A DNA stretch of 11,990 nucleotides. Source: an uncultured Mycoplasmatota bacterium (lineage in GTDB: Bacteria; Bacillota_I; Bacilli_A; RF39; UBA660). Made by a program: the position numbers and the translations under genes. Where the stretch lies: the NCBI GenBank assembly GCA_900544625.1, contig UQVR01000029.1:1-11990 (forward strand), in the 5' to 3' direction. Under the pieces are notes generated by a model. The model searched no databases. It was given only the letters and a program-made list of their open reading frames with translations, and was not told where the DNA came from. Every line of letters begins with the position of its first letter. Position 1 is the first letter of the stretch. Below are positions 1 to 6,633 of this stretch, one piece after another.

Positions 1-426
1 CAACTTCATATTACTTATATCATCTTTAGTAATTTTTCTTTCTTCAAGTAATCTATATTCATCACTAGTAATTAGATCTTTTCCATCATTATTAGTAATT
101 AAATAATATTTTTTAAGTTCATCCTTACTTGCTTCATTAACATTTAAAATTTCTTCTAAAAACTTAGCAATATCAAGTTCATCACTAATTTTTATTCCTT
201 TTATTTTATTATAATAAATTGTTTTAACTCCAATATTATCTACTAAAACTTTGCCATTTGTATCAAGTATTCTTCCTCTCGGAGCGCTAATCCCGTTTAC
301 ATATATATTAGTTTTTTCTTCTAATTTTTCTTCATAAAAAGACTTATTAGATAAAATAATACTTAATCTAATAGCAAAAATGGTAAAAAACATAAATAAC
401 ATACTAAAATATACATACTTTCTCAT
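1..426 (-). CDS. Penicillin-binding protein 2-like transpeptidase, N-terminal part (runs off left edge)
   Basis: This is the first 142 codons of a class B penicillin-binding protein, the membrane-anchored D,D-transpeptidase that cross-links peptidoglycan on the outer face of the cytoplasmic membrane. The visible part starts MRKYVYFSMLFMFFTIFAIR, one uncleaved signal-anchor helix at about residues 4-22. A short linker leads to APRGRILDTNGKVLV at about residues 48-62, the PRGxIxDxNGxxLA box that opens the PBP dimerisation/pedestal domain. The catalytic transpeptidase domain (SxxK, SxN, KTG) lies outside the window, so PBP2/mrdA-type and division-type FtsI cannot be separated. No stop occurs in frame down to base 1. 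The start codon at 426-424 follows an AAGGA at a rather long spacing of about 12 nt. The gene is divergent from the DUF2624-like gene, with only 55 bp between the starts. Confidence 0.85.
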   Translation of the reverse strand, partial: MRKYVYFSMLFMFFTIFAIRLSIILSNKSFYEEKLEEKTNIYVNGISAPRGRILDTNGKVLVDNIGVKTIYYNKIKGIKISDELDIAKFLEEILNVNEASKDELKKYYLITNNDGKDLITSDEYRLLEERKITKDDISNMKL

Positions 427-481
427 AATTATTAGTATTCCTTTTTTACAAAAAAACATACAATATATTAAGGTGATTATG

Positions 482-745
482 ATGTTTAATATAATCGGAG
501 CATATATAAATAGATTAACTAAAGAAGATATAAGAAATTTTTCTTTAAGTAAAGGTGCTAACTTTAGTGAAGAAGAAATAAACTTTACTTATGATTTTAT
601 AAAAAAGAATTGGAAAGATGTTTTAAAGAATCCTAATATATTTGATATAGATAGATATAAAAATCATTATAAACCAGAAAATTTTCCTAAAATAAAGCAA
701 GTATTTAACGAATATTTCCAAAAGTTTAATTCATTTTTAAAATAG
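482..745 (+). CDS. Small YqfT-like (DUF2624 family) protein
   Basis: Encodes an 87-residue soluble, helix-rich, charged protein with no signal peptide or membrane segment. The pattern is NIIGAYINRLTKEDI, a polar helix, then IFDIDRYKNHY and a final VFNEYFQKF. It resembles the DUF2624 family (B. subtilis YqfT): a helix with LT.E.L, then a NIFD-type turn and a C-terminal helix. From memory, yqfT neighbours yqfS (nfo) in Bacillus, and the neighbour here is also nfo, which supports the match. No biochemical role is known. Two ATGs lie in tandem at 479 and 482. AAGGTG at 470-475 sits 3 nt before the first and 6 nt before the second, so 482 was chosen. The reading frame stays open upstream to 380, but that part only mirrors the PBP gene on the other strand. 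Confidence 0.7.
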   Translation: MFNIIGAYINRLTKEDIRNFSLSKGANFSEEEINFTYDFIKKNWKDVLKNPNIFDIDRYKNHYKPENFPKIKQVFNEYFQKFNSFLK

Positions 746-779
746 TAAAAGGTTGCAATAATTACAACCTTTTATTTTT
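746..779 (+). terminator. Rho-independent terminator between convergent genes
   Basis: A 10-bp inverted repeat (TAAAAGGTTG at 746-755, CAACCTTTTA at 765-774) encloses a 9-nt loop and is followed by TTTTT at 775-779, with further T in the 3' arm. It starts directly after the stop of the DUF2624-like gene. Its 3' arm overlaps the TAA of nfo on the other strand (772-774). The minus-strand side also carries a T-rich stretch (TTTTACTATTTT), so it can serve both converging genes. Confidence 0.8.
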
Positions 780-1656
780 GATAAAACTTTAAAACATCAT
801 CAATTAAATTATTATTAAAAGTTTTATTTTTTATCATTTCAATTTCAAATTTATATGGTGGATTACCTAAAATATATGGAGTTTCCAATATTTTAGGTAC
901 ATCTTTTAGTTTATCTATATAAGCAACATTAATTAAATTATCAAACCCAATTGTGCCATATCCAATATTTTCATGTCTATCTTTATGAGAACCCAATACA
1001 TTTTTACTATCATTTAAATGCACACATTTTACTTTATCAAGGCCAATTATTTTATCAAACTCTTCTAAGTATTCTAAAAATTTTGCTATATTAATACCTG
1101 AATCATTTAAATGACAAGTATCTAAACAAACACCGACTTTATTTTTTAAATCTATTTTATCTAAAATAATTTTTATCTCTTCAATATTTATCCCACATTC
1201 TGTACCTTTACCAGCCATTGTTTCTAATAAAATCATTGGTTTTGTTTCATTATCAATAATTAAATTAATAGCATTTGCAATATTTTCTAAGGCACTACTT
1301 CTATCCATTTTTAAACTATTCCCTGGGTGAACTACAATATAATTAACACCCATTTTGCTTATTCTAGATATTTCTTGCTTTAAAAATGAACAAGAAAAAT
1401 TCCAAGAAGTTTCATTTTCTCTATTGGCTAAATTTATAATATATGGAGCATGACAAATAACATTATTTATATCAATACCATTTTCGTTCATATACTTTTT
1501 TGCTTCAATTGTTAGTTCTTCATCAATCATTTTTCTTACTGTATTTTGAGGTGCTCCGGTATAAAACATAAATGTATTAGCACCATAACTTACTGCTTGC
1601 CTAGCACAGCCAAGTAATTGTTCTGCCCCAAAATTAACATGAGATCCAATTATCAT
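772..1656 (-). CDS. nfo: Endonuclease IV (AP endonuclease)
   Basis: Endonuclease IV is a cytoplasmic tri-zinc TIM-barrel enzyme that incises DNA 5' of abasic sites and removes 3' blocking groups in base excision repair. The 294-residue product has the normal family length. All nine metal ligands known from the E. coli enzyme have clear counterparts: His69 (CHAPY), His110 (VVHPG), Glu145 (LLETMAGKG), Asp179 and His182 (VCLDTCH), His213 (CVHLND), Asp226 and His228 (KDRHENIGYG) and Glu258 (ILETPY). The start is MIIGSHVNF, the usual family N-terminus (iG.Hvs), preceded by AGAGGATG at 1669-1662. A 24-codon ORF ends 15 bp upstream and probably lies on the same mRNA. On the other side the divergent SOS polymerase gene makes this a repair-related locus. 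No LexA-like box was seen on the nfo side. Confidence 0.96.
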   Translation of the reverse strand: MIIGSHVNFGAEQLLGCARQAVSYGANTFMFYTGAPQNTVRKMIDEELTIEAKKYMNENGIDINNVICHAPYIINLANRENETSWNFSCSFLKQEISRISKMGVNYIVVHPGNSLKMDRSSALENIANAINLIIDNETKPMILLETMAGKGTECGINIEEIKIILDKIDLKNKVGVCLDTCHLNDSGINIAKFLEYLEEFDKIIGLDKVKCVHLNDSKNVLGSHKDRHENIGYGTIGFDNLINVAYIDKLKDVPKILETPYILGNPPYKFEIEMIKNKTFNNNLIDDVLKFYQK

Positions 1657-1671
1657 TTTACATCCTCTTTT

Positions 1672-1746
1672 CTAATTTAAATCAACTATATTTCTTTTTG
1701 CTACGAGCACATTTTGTTCTTTTGTTAGTTTAAATTTATTTTCCAT
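1672..1746 (-). pseudogene. 24-codon ORF, probable 5' remnant of a Fic-family gene or a leader peptide
   Basis: A 24-codon ORF opens with ATG at 1746-1744 and closes with TAG at 1674-1672. It is preceded by AAGGAGG, one of the strongest ribosome binding sites in the window. The peptide contains the run LTKEQNVLVAKRNIVD. This closely recalls the N-terminus of Firmicutes Fic/DOC-family AMPylases, which usually continue with a W-K-S-A-x-L-E-G segment; here the frame stops instead. The similarity is from memory and was not searched. The ORF ends 15 bp before nfo, so it looks like a gene truncated by deletion whose promoter and ribosome binding site now precede nfo. A translated leader peptide for nfo is the alternative. 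Confidence 0.5.
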
Positions 1747-1771
1747 AAGTATCCTCCTTATTTGCAATATA

Positions 1772-1800
1772 ATTATATCACATATTTTATTACTTTTTAA
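1772..1800 (-). promoter_or_regulatory. Predicted promoter for the 24-codon ORF and nfo
   Basis: On the minus strand a perfect TATAAT (1777-1772) is preceded by TG one base upstream (TGATATAAT), an extended -10 element. With a 17-nt spacer the -35 position holds TTAAAA (1800-1795), a weak match. Transcription would begin near 1766, giving a leader of about 20 nt before the AAGGAGG site. Confidence 0.6.
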
Positions 1801-1883
1801 ACCTAATTTAAACTTTACACTTGTTTTTTATAAGAAGATAAGTAATAATTAACTATATAAATAAATTTTCCATATTTTAGTAA

Positions 1884-1912
1884 TTGAATAATTATTTATT
1901 ATACTTTATAAT
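1884..1912 (+). promoter_or_regulatory. SigA-type promoter of the SOS polymerase operon
   Basis: TTGAAT at 1884-1889 and a perfect TATAAT at 1907-1912 are separated by 17 nt, close to the consensus vegetative promoter. The predicted transcription start is near 1919, exactly where the LexA-type box begins. Confidence 0.75.
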
Positions 1913-1918
1913 ATAACC

Positions 1919-1932
1919 AGAACGAATGTTTG
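1919..1932 (+). promoter_or_regulatory. LexA (DinR) operator, SOS box
   Basis: The sequence AGAACGAATGTTTG contains GAAC, four bases, then GTTT. It fits the B. subtilis SOS-box core GAACRNRYGTTY at all twelve positions and differs only at the outermost bases. It begins at the predicted transcription start and ends on the first G of the GGAGG ribosome binding site (1932-1936). Bound LexA would therefore block initiation of the translesion polymerase operon. Such control is expected for UvrX/YolD-type genes. Confidence 0.8.
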
Positions 1933-1942
1933 GAGGTATAAA

Positions 1943-3208
1943 ATGGATAATAACCTATATGTAAAAAGAAATATTATGTGTATTGATTTAAAAAGTTTCT
2001 TTGCATCATGTGAATGTGTAGATCGTGGACTTGATCCATTTAAAGTCCCTTTAGTGGTAGCTAACAAAAAACAAGGAAATGGTGCTATAACTCTTGCAGT
2101 AACTCCAGCGCTAAAAAAACAAGGTGTACCATCACGAGTAAGATTATATGATATACCTAAAAACATAAAATATGAAATTGTACCTCCGAGAATGAAATTA
2201 TATATTGAAAAAAGTAAAGAAGTTGTAAGCATTTATCTTGATTACGTGGCACCAGAAGACCTACACATTTATTCTGTTGACGAATGTTTTTTAGATGTAA
2301 CAGATTATTTAAAATTATATAAAAAAACAGATTATGAGCTAGCTGAAGAAATACTTAAAACAGTTGAAGAAAAAACAGGACTTACTGCAACATGTGGGAT
2401 TGGGCCAAATCTTTTACTAGCCAAAGTAGCAATGGATACCGAAGCTAAAAAGTATAAAAATGGAATAGCAAAATGGACATATGATGATATACCCGAAAAA
2501 TTATGGCCAATTACGCCGTTATCAAAGATGTGGGGAATTGGACCGAGAATGGAAAAAAATTTAAATAATTTAAATATCTACACCATAAAAGAATTAGCCA
2601 ATTTTGATAAAAATATTTTAAAAGATAAATTCGGGGTAATGGGACAAGAACTTTGGAATCATGCCAATGGAATAGATTTAAGTAAAATTAGTGATTTTAA
2701 AGTAAATCCTAAAGACAAATCATTTAGCCATTCCCAAGTTTTATTTAAAGACTATGATGGAAATAATATAAAACTAATCATCGCGGAAATGGTAGATGTT
2801 TTAACTGCCAGACTAAGATTAAGCAACAAAGAATCGCAAGTAATTGGGTTTGGTATTGGATACTCTAAAGATATAAACGGAGGTTTTTATCACTCTATTA
2901 AACTTGATACACCAACTGATTCACCAAAAGAAATAACCAATATATGTTATTTAATCTTTGATAGATACTATAACAATTTACCAATAAGAAAAGTAAGTAT
3001 ATCATGTGGTGGACTAATAAAAAAAAGTAGCACTCAACTAAATTTATTTGATTCACTTGAAGAAAAAGAACAAGAAAGAAAAATTAACACTGCCATCGAT
3101 GAAATAAAAAGTCGATTTGGAAAAAATAGTATAGTTAAAGCAAGCAGTCTACTTCCAGATTCAACAGCTATAGAAAGAAACAAAAAGATCGGAGGACATC
3201 ATGAATAA
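1943..3208 (+). CDS. Y-family translesion DNA polymerase, UvrX/UmuC-like (PolY2 type)
   Basis: This is a damage-bypass polymerase of the ImpB/MucB/SamB (UmuC-DinB) family, 421 residues, close to B. subtilis UvrX and YqjW. The palm motifs are complete: Asp15 in CIDLKSFFASCE, and Asp113-Glu114 in YSVDECFLD, which bind the catalytic metals. The thumb helix-hairpin-helix is at about residues 194-212 (KMWGIGPRMEKNL). The little-finger domain follows, and then QLNLF at residues 365-369, a textbook sliding-clamp binding motif. The tail RFGKNSIVKASSLL...ERNKKIGGH is typical of the UvrX subgroup. The start is fixed by GGAGG at 1932-1936 and by a LexA box just upstream, so expression is probably damage-induced. 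The stop overlaps the yolD start by 8 bp, which points to translational coupling. Confidence 0.95.
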   Translation: MDNNLYVKRNIMCIDLKSFFASCECVDRGLDPFKVPLVVANKKQGNGAITLAVTPALKKQGVPSRVRLYDIPKNIKYEIVPPRMKLYIEKSKEVVSIYLDYVAPEDLHIYSVDECFLDVTDYLKLYKKTDYELAEEILKTVEEKTGLTATCGIGPNLLLAKVAMDTEAKKYKNGIAKWTYDDIPEKLWPITPLSKMWGIGPRMEKNLNNLNIYTIKELANFDKNILKDKFGVMGQELWNHANGIDLSKISDFKVNPKDKSFSHSQVLFKDYDGNNIKLIIAEMVDVLTARLRLSNKESQVIGFGIGYSKDINGGFYHSIKLDTPTDSPKEITNICYLIFDRYYNNLPIRKVSISCGGLIKKSSTQLNLFDSLEEKEQERKINTAIDEIKSRFGKNSIVKASSLLPDSTAIERNKKIGGHHE

Positions 3209-3521
3209 AGATCGTGGTATGATTAAATGGATGCCATTTAATTCTGTTGTAAGTAACAAGGAAATTCTCTATTCTTTAATAAAAGAAAAAGAAAAAATAA
3301 CCAAACCTCACATAAGTGAAGATGAAACAAACGAATTTGAAAAAACTATAATTGATGCCTATTACATGCAAGATAAAATTCATATAACTTATTATAAAAA
3401 TGGTTATACATATGAATATTATGGATTAATAAAAAAAATAGATAGTTCTAATAAACTAATCTATTTAAATAATTTTAAAATTATATTTAATCAAATACTC
3501 GGAGTAACTGATACAAAATAA
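3201..3521 (+). CDS. YolD-like protein
   Basis: A 106-residue YolD-family protein. These small proteins are encoded next to UvrX/YqjW-type Y-family polymerases in Bacilli and are thought to act as their UmuD-like partners, but no molecular activity is firmly assigned. The N-terminal DRGMIKWMPF matches the family's DRG..KW opening. The second half is beta-rich (KIHITYYKNGYTYEYYGLIKKID...LIYL), also characteristic. The gene starts inside the last codons of the polymerase with GGAGG at 3191-3195, so it shares that operon and its SOS control. Its last ten codons overlap the end of the convergent membrane-protein gene, and the operon terminator folds across its stop codon. Confidence 0.88.
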   Translation: MNKDRGMIKWMPFNSVVSNKEILYSLIKEKEKITKPHISEDETNEFEKTIIDAYYMQDKIHITYYKNGYTYEYYGLIKKIDSSNKLIYLNNFKIIFNQILGVTDTK

Positions 3522-4348
3522 TAATTGTTATCACTACTCTTTTTAAATGTCCATTTATATTGTTTTAATTGATTTACTTCCTTAAATTCTTTATTTCCAT
3601 TTTCATCAACATATTCTCCAAGCTTATTTGTTCTTAAAGCATTGTCATAAACAACATATTGATTATTTTCTGTATTAACAAAATATCCAAATGCTTCATA
3701 AATATAAATTTCATCTTCACTTTGAGTTGCTTTTAATAAACTTTTAAAAGTAAAATCATTACTTGTAACACAACTATTTAATTTTATTGTATAAGTATTA
3801 TTTTCTATATTATAAGATACACTATATTGATCAAAACTAGCTTCATTATTTTTAGTAACCAAATCAACAAAACTATCATCATTAAATATTTTAATAGCTG
3901 CACTCTTTAATTCATCTAAACTCTTAACAATCTCATTTCCATTACAACTAAGACCTAAATACTTAAAAACAACAGTTAATTTTTGACTATCAGAAATATT
4001 ACTACTAGTTATATTACCATTATTATAAATAGTAAAAAGATTTGATAATTCATTATTATTTTTAGCATCTATATAACCATAAAGTTCTTGAACAAGTGCT
4101 GAATTACTAGATATTTCTTCTTCAGTATTACTTACTTCTTCAGTCTTTTTATGTCCTTCATCATAGTGAACAAAACCTACATAAAAAGGATACAAACTAT
4201 ACCACATAAGCCATAAAATAATAACCCCAATAACAGATGTAACAATTATTTCTGTTTTTTTATTTTTATCGTCTTTTTTTACTTCATTATCTTTAACAAA
4301 ATAAAATTTATCTTCTGTCTCTTTTAACAACGGTTCTAAATTTTTCAT
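3491..4348 (-). CDS. Single-pass membrane protein of unknown function
   Basis: I do not recognise a family. The 285-residue product has a charged N-terminal cytoplasmic stretch (about 1-31) and one hydrophobic helix (about 33-58, TSVIGVIILWLMWYSLYPFY). An acidic linker follows (about 64-80), then a large extracytoplasmic domain of roughly 200 residues rich in Asn, Ser, Tyr and Thr. The domain has two cysteines (135 and 193) that could form a disulfide. The N-inside topology is inferred from the charged residues before the helix. The start at 4348 was chosen over the in-frame GTG at 4357 because AGGGTGA (4360-4354) lies 5-6 nt before this ATG. The gene follows dnaI in the same direction across a 60-bp gap that holds its own extended -10 element, so it may be a separate unit. 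Its 3' end overlaps yolD by 31 bp. Confidence 0.75.
   Translation of the reverse strand: MKNLEPLLKETEDKFYFVKDNEVKKDDKNKKTEIIVTSVIGVIILWLMWYSLYPFYVGFVHYDEGHKKTEEVSNTEEEISSNSALVQELYGYIDAKNNNELSNLFTIYNNGNITSSNISDSQKLTVVFKYLGLSCNGNEIVKSLDELKSAAIKIFNDDSFVDLVTKNNEASFDQYSVSYNIENNTYTIKLNSCVTSNDFTFKSLLKATQSEDEIYIYEAFGYFVNTENNQYVVYDNALRTNKLGEYVDENGNKEFKEVNQLKQYKWTFKKSSDNNYYFVSVTPSI
3502..3544 (+). terminator. Terminator of the uvrX-yolD operon, inside a convergent gene overlap
   Basis: A long imperfect hairpin pairs GAGTA (3502-3506) with TACTC (3535-3539), TGATA (3509-3513) with TATCA (3529-3533), and CAA (3514-3516) with TTG (3525-3527). Small bulges interrupt it and the loop has 8 nt. It is followed at once by TTTTT (3540-3544). 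The yolD stop codon lies in the loop region. The same bases encode the last residues of the minus-strand gene, where no T-run follows the hairpin, so it should work only for the plus-strand operon. Confidence 0.75.
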
Positions 4349-4371
4349 ACTAATCACCCTATCTTTATAAT

Positions 4372-4380
4372 ATCATACCA
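4372..4380 (-). promoter_or_regulatory. Possible extended -10 promoter for the membrane protein gene
   Basis: Minus-strand TGGTATGAT (4380-4372) matches the extended -10 pattern TGnTATnAT. No convincing -35 lies at 17 nt because the upstream stretch is only A/T tracts. The element sits 12 nt before AGGGTGA. This is weak evidence in such AT-rich sequence. Confidence 0.35.
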
Positions 4381-4408
4381 CAAAAATTAAAAATTAAAAA
4401 GCAAAAAT

Positions 4409-5299
4409 TTAATTTCTTCTATTCTTACTTACTAATTCTTTATCTTCAGTAAGTTGTTTTATTCTTTCAATAATTCTTCTAGCCTTTATTTTATCCTCAT
4501 TATTTTTAGTTATAGATAAATGATTCTCTAATTCTTCTAAAGTTAAATTTGATGTAAAGAAAGTACTTAATTTATTATTCATTCTATATTGAAGTATTGT
4601 ACCTAATATTTCATCTCTTCCCCATGAAGTAACATTTTCTGCTCCGATATCATCTATTAATAAAATATCTACATTTTTTAAAAAATCTAATTTTTCTTCT
4701 ACAATACTAAAGTCTTCTTTCATATTTCTTAGAAGTTCTGGAAAATAGACTATTTCTGTTATAGCATTTTTACTTATTTCAAGTTCATTTAATAAAGCAG
4801 CAATTAAAAATGTTTTTCCACTTCCAAATGAACCGTGTAAATATAATCCTTTTAATGTATTAATTTTTTCATAATTATCATAATATTCTTTCAACCATTT
4901 TATTACTTCCACTCTATTTTTATCATTGATATCTATATCTTTCATACGGGCATTCTTTATTTCATTAAGTTTATTTTTTTTATCAACTTCTTTTCTTACT
5001 AATTCTTTTTGATATTTACATGGCATATAAATAAACTTTAATGTTTCATCAAAACTTGGATATAAAACATGACCACTTACTTTATTTTTACACATAAATA
5101 ATCCTTTACATGTTTTACAAATTTTAAGTTCATCACAAGTATCCATTAACTTTGTATTATTTTTAATCACTACTTCCTTAGGCAACTTATTTCTTTTAAC
5201 CAAATTACAAAATTCTTCATCTTTTAATGACTTTGAAAGTTCTTTTTCTAATTCTTTTTCTATTTTTTCACTTAATGTCATATTAACTTTTTCCATCAT
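4409..5299 (-). CDS. dnaI: Primosomal protein DnaI, helicase loader ATPase
   Basis: DnaI is the AAA+ loader that delivers the replicative helicase to the origin and to restart primosomes in low-GC Gram-positives. The 296-residue protein has two parts. The N-terminal helicase-binding part carries a zinc-binding cysteine cluster: Cys55, Cys61, Cys64 and Cys70 (CxxxxxCxxCxxxxxC), with Cys94 in YMPC. The C-terminal AAA+ part carries Walker A GSFGSGKT (156-163), Walker B ILLIDD (212-217), sensor-1 TSN (249-251) and a late Arg-rich helix (ARRIIERI) where the arginine finger is expected. The ATG at 5299 overlaps the TGA of dnaB, and AGGAG (5309-5305) lies 5 nt upstream. A second in-frame ATG follows immediately at 5296. 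The overlap implies translational coupling with dnaB, the usual dnaB-dnaI arrangement of Bacilli. Confidence 0.93.
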   Translation of the reverse strand: MMEKVNMTLSEKIEKELEKELSKSLKDEEFCNLVKRNKLPKEVVIKNNTKLMDTCDELKICKTCKGLFMCKNKVSGHVLYPSFDETLKFIYMPCKYQKELVRKEVDKKNKLNEIKNARMKDIDINDKNRVEVIKWLKEYYDNYEKINTLKGLYLHGSFGSGKTFLIAALLNELEISKNAITEIVYFPELLRNMKEDFSIVEEKLDFLKNVDILLIDDIGAENVTSWGRDEILGTILQYRMNNKLSTFFTSNLTLEELENHLSITKNNEDKIKARRIIERIKQLTEDKELVSKNRRN

Positions 5300-6561
5300 T
5301 TAAACTCCTTTAATAAATTTTCTAATTCTTCTTTATCTGCATCACTCATTTGACTTGCTTCATTTACTTTATTAAACCAAACAGGTTCTTTAGTTGCTTT
5401 ATTACTATCTAACTTCTTAGTAAACTTTTTATTTTCTTTTTCCGCAAATTCCATTGCTTCCTTAGCATTTTTTAAACCAGCTCGTTTCCATTGTCCTGCG
5501 ATAGTTTCAATATAATTCGTAGCTAATTTATTATTGTTTTTTCTAAGTACATAATCGAGTAATACATTAACTACAGCCGGAGGCATTTCTAAATCAATTA
5601 CTAAGCTTTCGATTATTTTTATATCTCTATTCGTAGGTTTAGTTCCACCATATTTATTTCTTAAAAAATCAACTGGATTAATACTTTCAAACATTTCAAT
5701 GATTTTACCACGCATCGAATTATCTCCGACTGGGCTTTTCAAATGTTCTGGTTGTGATCTATAAATTAAAGTTGGTAAAGCCCCATTATTAAATTGATAC
5801 ATCTTTCTAGCATTAATTCTCAAATTATTTTTATCAATCATTCCATATTCATTTAAAACACTTCTTATTAACTCAATCATTTTTAAAGTATCTATTTTAT
5901 AAATAAAAGCCAAATCATTTATTAATTCTTTAGTTTTTTTAGTAAACACTTTTTCATTTATAATACCTTTAGGTATACTTGATAAAATCAAATCAAAATC
6001 AACACGATCACTTACTTCAATATCATTTATACTTCTTTCTATTACATCTAAAGTTGGTATATTTACACCACTATCCATTACGTCATCCAATTTTTTAGTT
6101 ATATCTGTAAACTCTTTAGTATCTATCTTAACTTTTTGATACTGTTTTTTTAAATATTCATATTCTGTAGCACCTAAATTATTATATAAAACAATATTAA
6201 GAATGGGATGATTAAAAAATTCATTTGGACTCATTGGTGAATATAATTCATAAATGTAATTATTAACATGTCCAGCTTTATAATATGTTTTTAAAAGACC
6301 AACAGCTTCTAAAGCTTCACGAGCTTCTTTTAAAAATTTTAATGGTGTTTTTAAAAGTCCCATCAAGTGATGATGTGTTAAATCTCTGGAAAACTGTTGA
6401 CCTAATTCCAAATCATTAACAAGTGTTAGATATAAGGTTGTTGCCAAATGTCCAATAATAGGTTCATAAAATGAAAGTAAATATTTTCTATCTACATCAC
6501 TTAAAATACTTTTATTAATAACTTTATAAGTATCCGCAGGTAACAATGTTACTTCATTCAT
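5296..6561 (-). CDS. dnaB: Replication initiation and membrane attachment protein DnaB (DnaD-like)
   Basis: This is the Firmicutes DnaB, not the helicase: a DnaA-dependent co-loader that acts with DnaD and DnaI at oriC. The 421-residue product has an N-terminal winged-helix region (about 1-125). After a linker comes a DnaD-like C-terminal domain at about 285-375. That domain ends in NYIETIAGQWKRAGLKNAKEA, the YxxxIxxxW motif (Tyr350, Ile354, Trp358) that marks DnaB/DnaD proteins in DNA binding. A Lys/Glu-rich tail follows. The in-frame GTG at 6570 is also possible, but AGGTG lies 6 nt before the ATG at 6561. The gene is coupled to dnaI by overlapping stop and start codons. nrdR and coaE, frequent upstream neighbours elsewhere, are absent here; a DedA gene lies upstream instead. 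Confidence 0.92.
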   Translation of the reverse strand: MNEVTLLPADTYKVINKSILSDVDRKYLLSFYEPIIGHLATTLYLTLVNDLELGQQFSRDLTHHHLMGLLKTPLKFLKEAREALEAVGLLKTYYKAGHVNNYIYELYSPMSPNEFFNHPILNIVLYNNLGATEYEYLKKQYQKVKIDTKEFTDITKKLDDVMDSGVNIPTLDVIERSINDIEVSDRVDFDLILSSIPKGIINEKVFTKKTKELINDLAFIYKIDTLKMIELIRSVLNEYGMIDKNNLRINARKMYQFNNGALPTLIYRSQPEHLKSPVGDNSMRGKIIEMFESINPVDFLRNKYGGTKPTNRDIKIIESLVIDLEMPPAVVNVLLDYVLRKNNNKLATNYIETIAGQWKRAGLKNAKEAMEFAEKENKKFTKKLDSNKATKEPVWFNKVNEASQMSDADKEELENLLKEFK

Positions 6562-6586
6562 TTTCTTCACCTCTCATAACAAATAT

Positions 6587-6595
6587 ATTATAACA
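6587..6595 (-). promoter_or_regulatory. Predicted extended -10 promoter for dnaB-dnaI
   Basis: Minus-strand TGTTATAAT (6595-6587) is a perfect extended -10. The -35 position at 17 nt (TAGTGC, 6615-6610) is poor. It lies about 25 nt upstream of the dnaB start and could give dnaB-dnaI its own transcript in addition to read-through from the DedA gene. Confidence 0.5.
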
Positions 6596-6602
6596 AAAGA
6601 AA

Positions 6603-6633
6603 AGAAAAAGCACTATATTTTTTTACTTTTTCT
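6603..6633. terminator. Weak hairpin at the end of the DedA gene
   Basis: AGAAAAAG (6603-6610) and CTTTTTCT (6626-6633) can pair around a 15-nt loop, and minus-strand T/C tracts follow. It overlaps the last codons and stop of the DedA gene. The stem has only two G/C pairs, so it may reduce rather than stop transcription into dnaB. Confidence 0.3.

Noticed and set aside
380..481. Upstream extension of the DUF2624-like frame to an ATG at 380
   Set aside because: These codons mirror the N-terminus of the PBP gene on the other strand. The ribosome binding site at 470-475 points to the later ATG.
427..481. Divergent promoters between the PBP and DUF2624-like genes
   Set aside because: A promoter must exist here for at least one gene, but no -35/-10 pair with 16-18 nt spacing was convincing on either strand.
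1906..2232. Minus-strand ORF of 108 codons
   Set aside because: It lies antisense to the start of the Y-family polymerase and its promoter, has no ribosome binding site, and its product has no recognisable pattern.
4378..4420. Possible terminator after dnaI made of A/T tracts
   Set aside because: Repeated AAATT/AATTTTT tracts can pair, but with almost no G/C pairs. They cannot be told from background composition.
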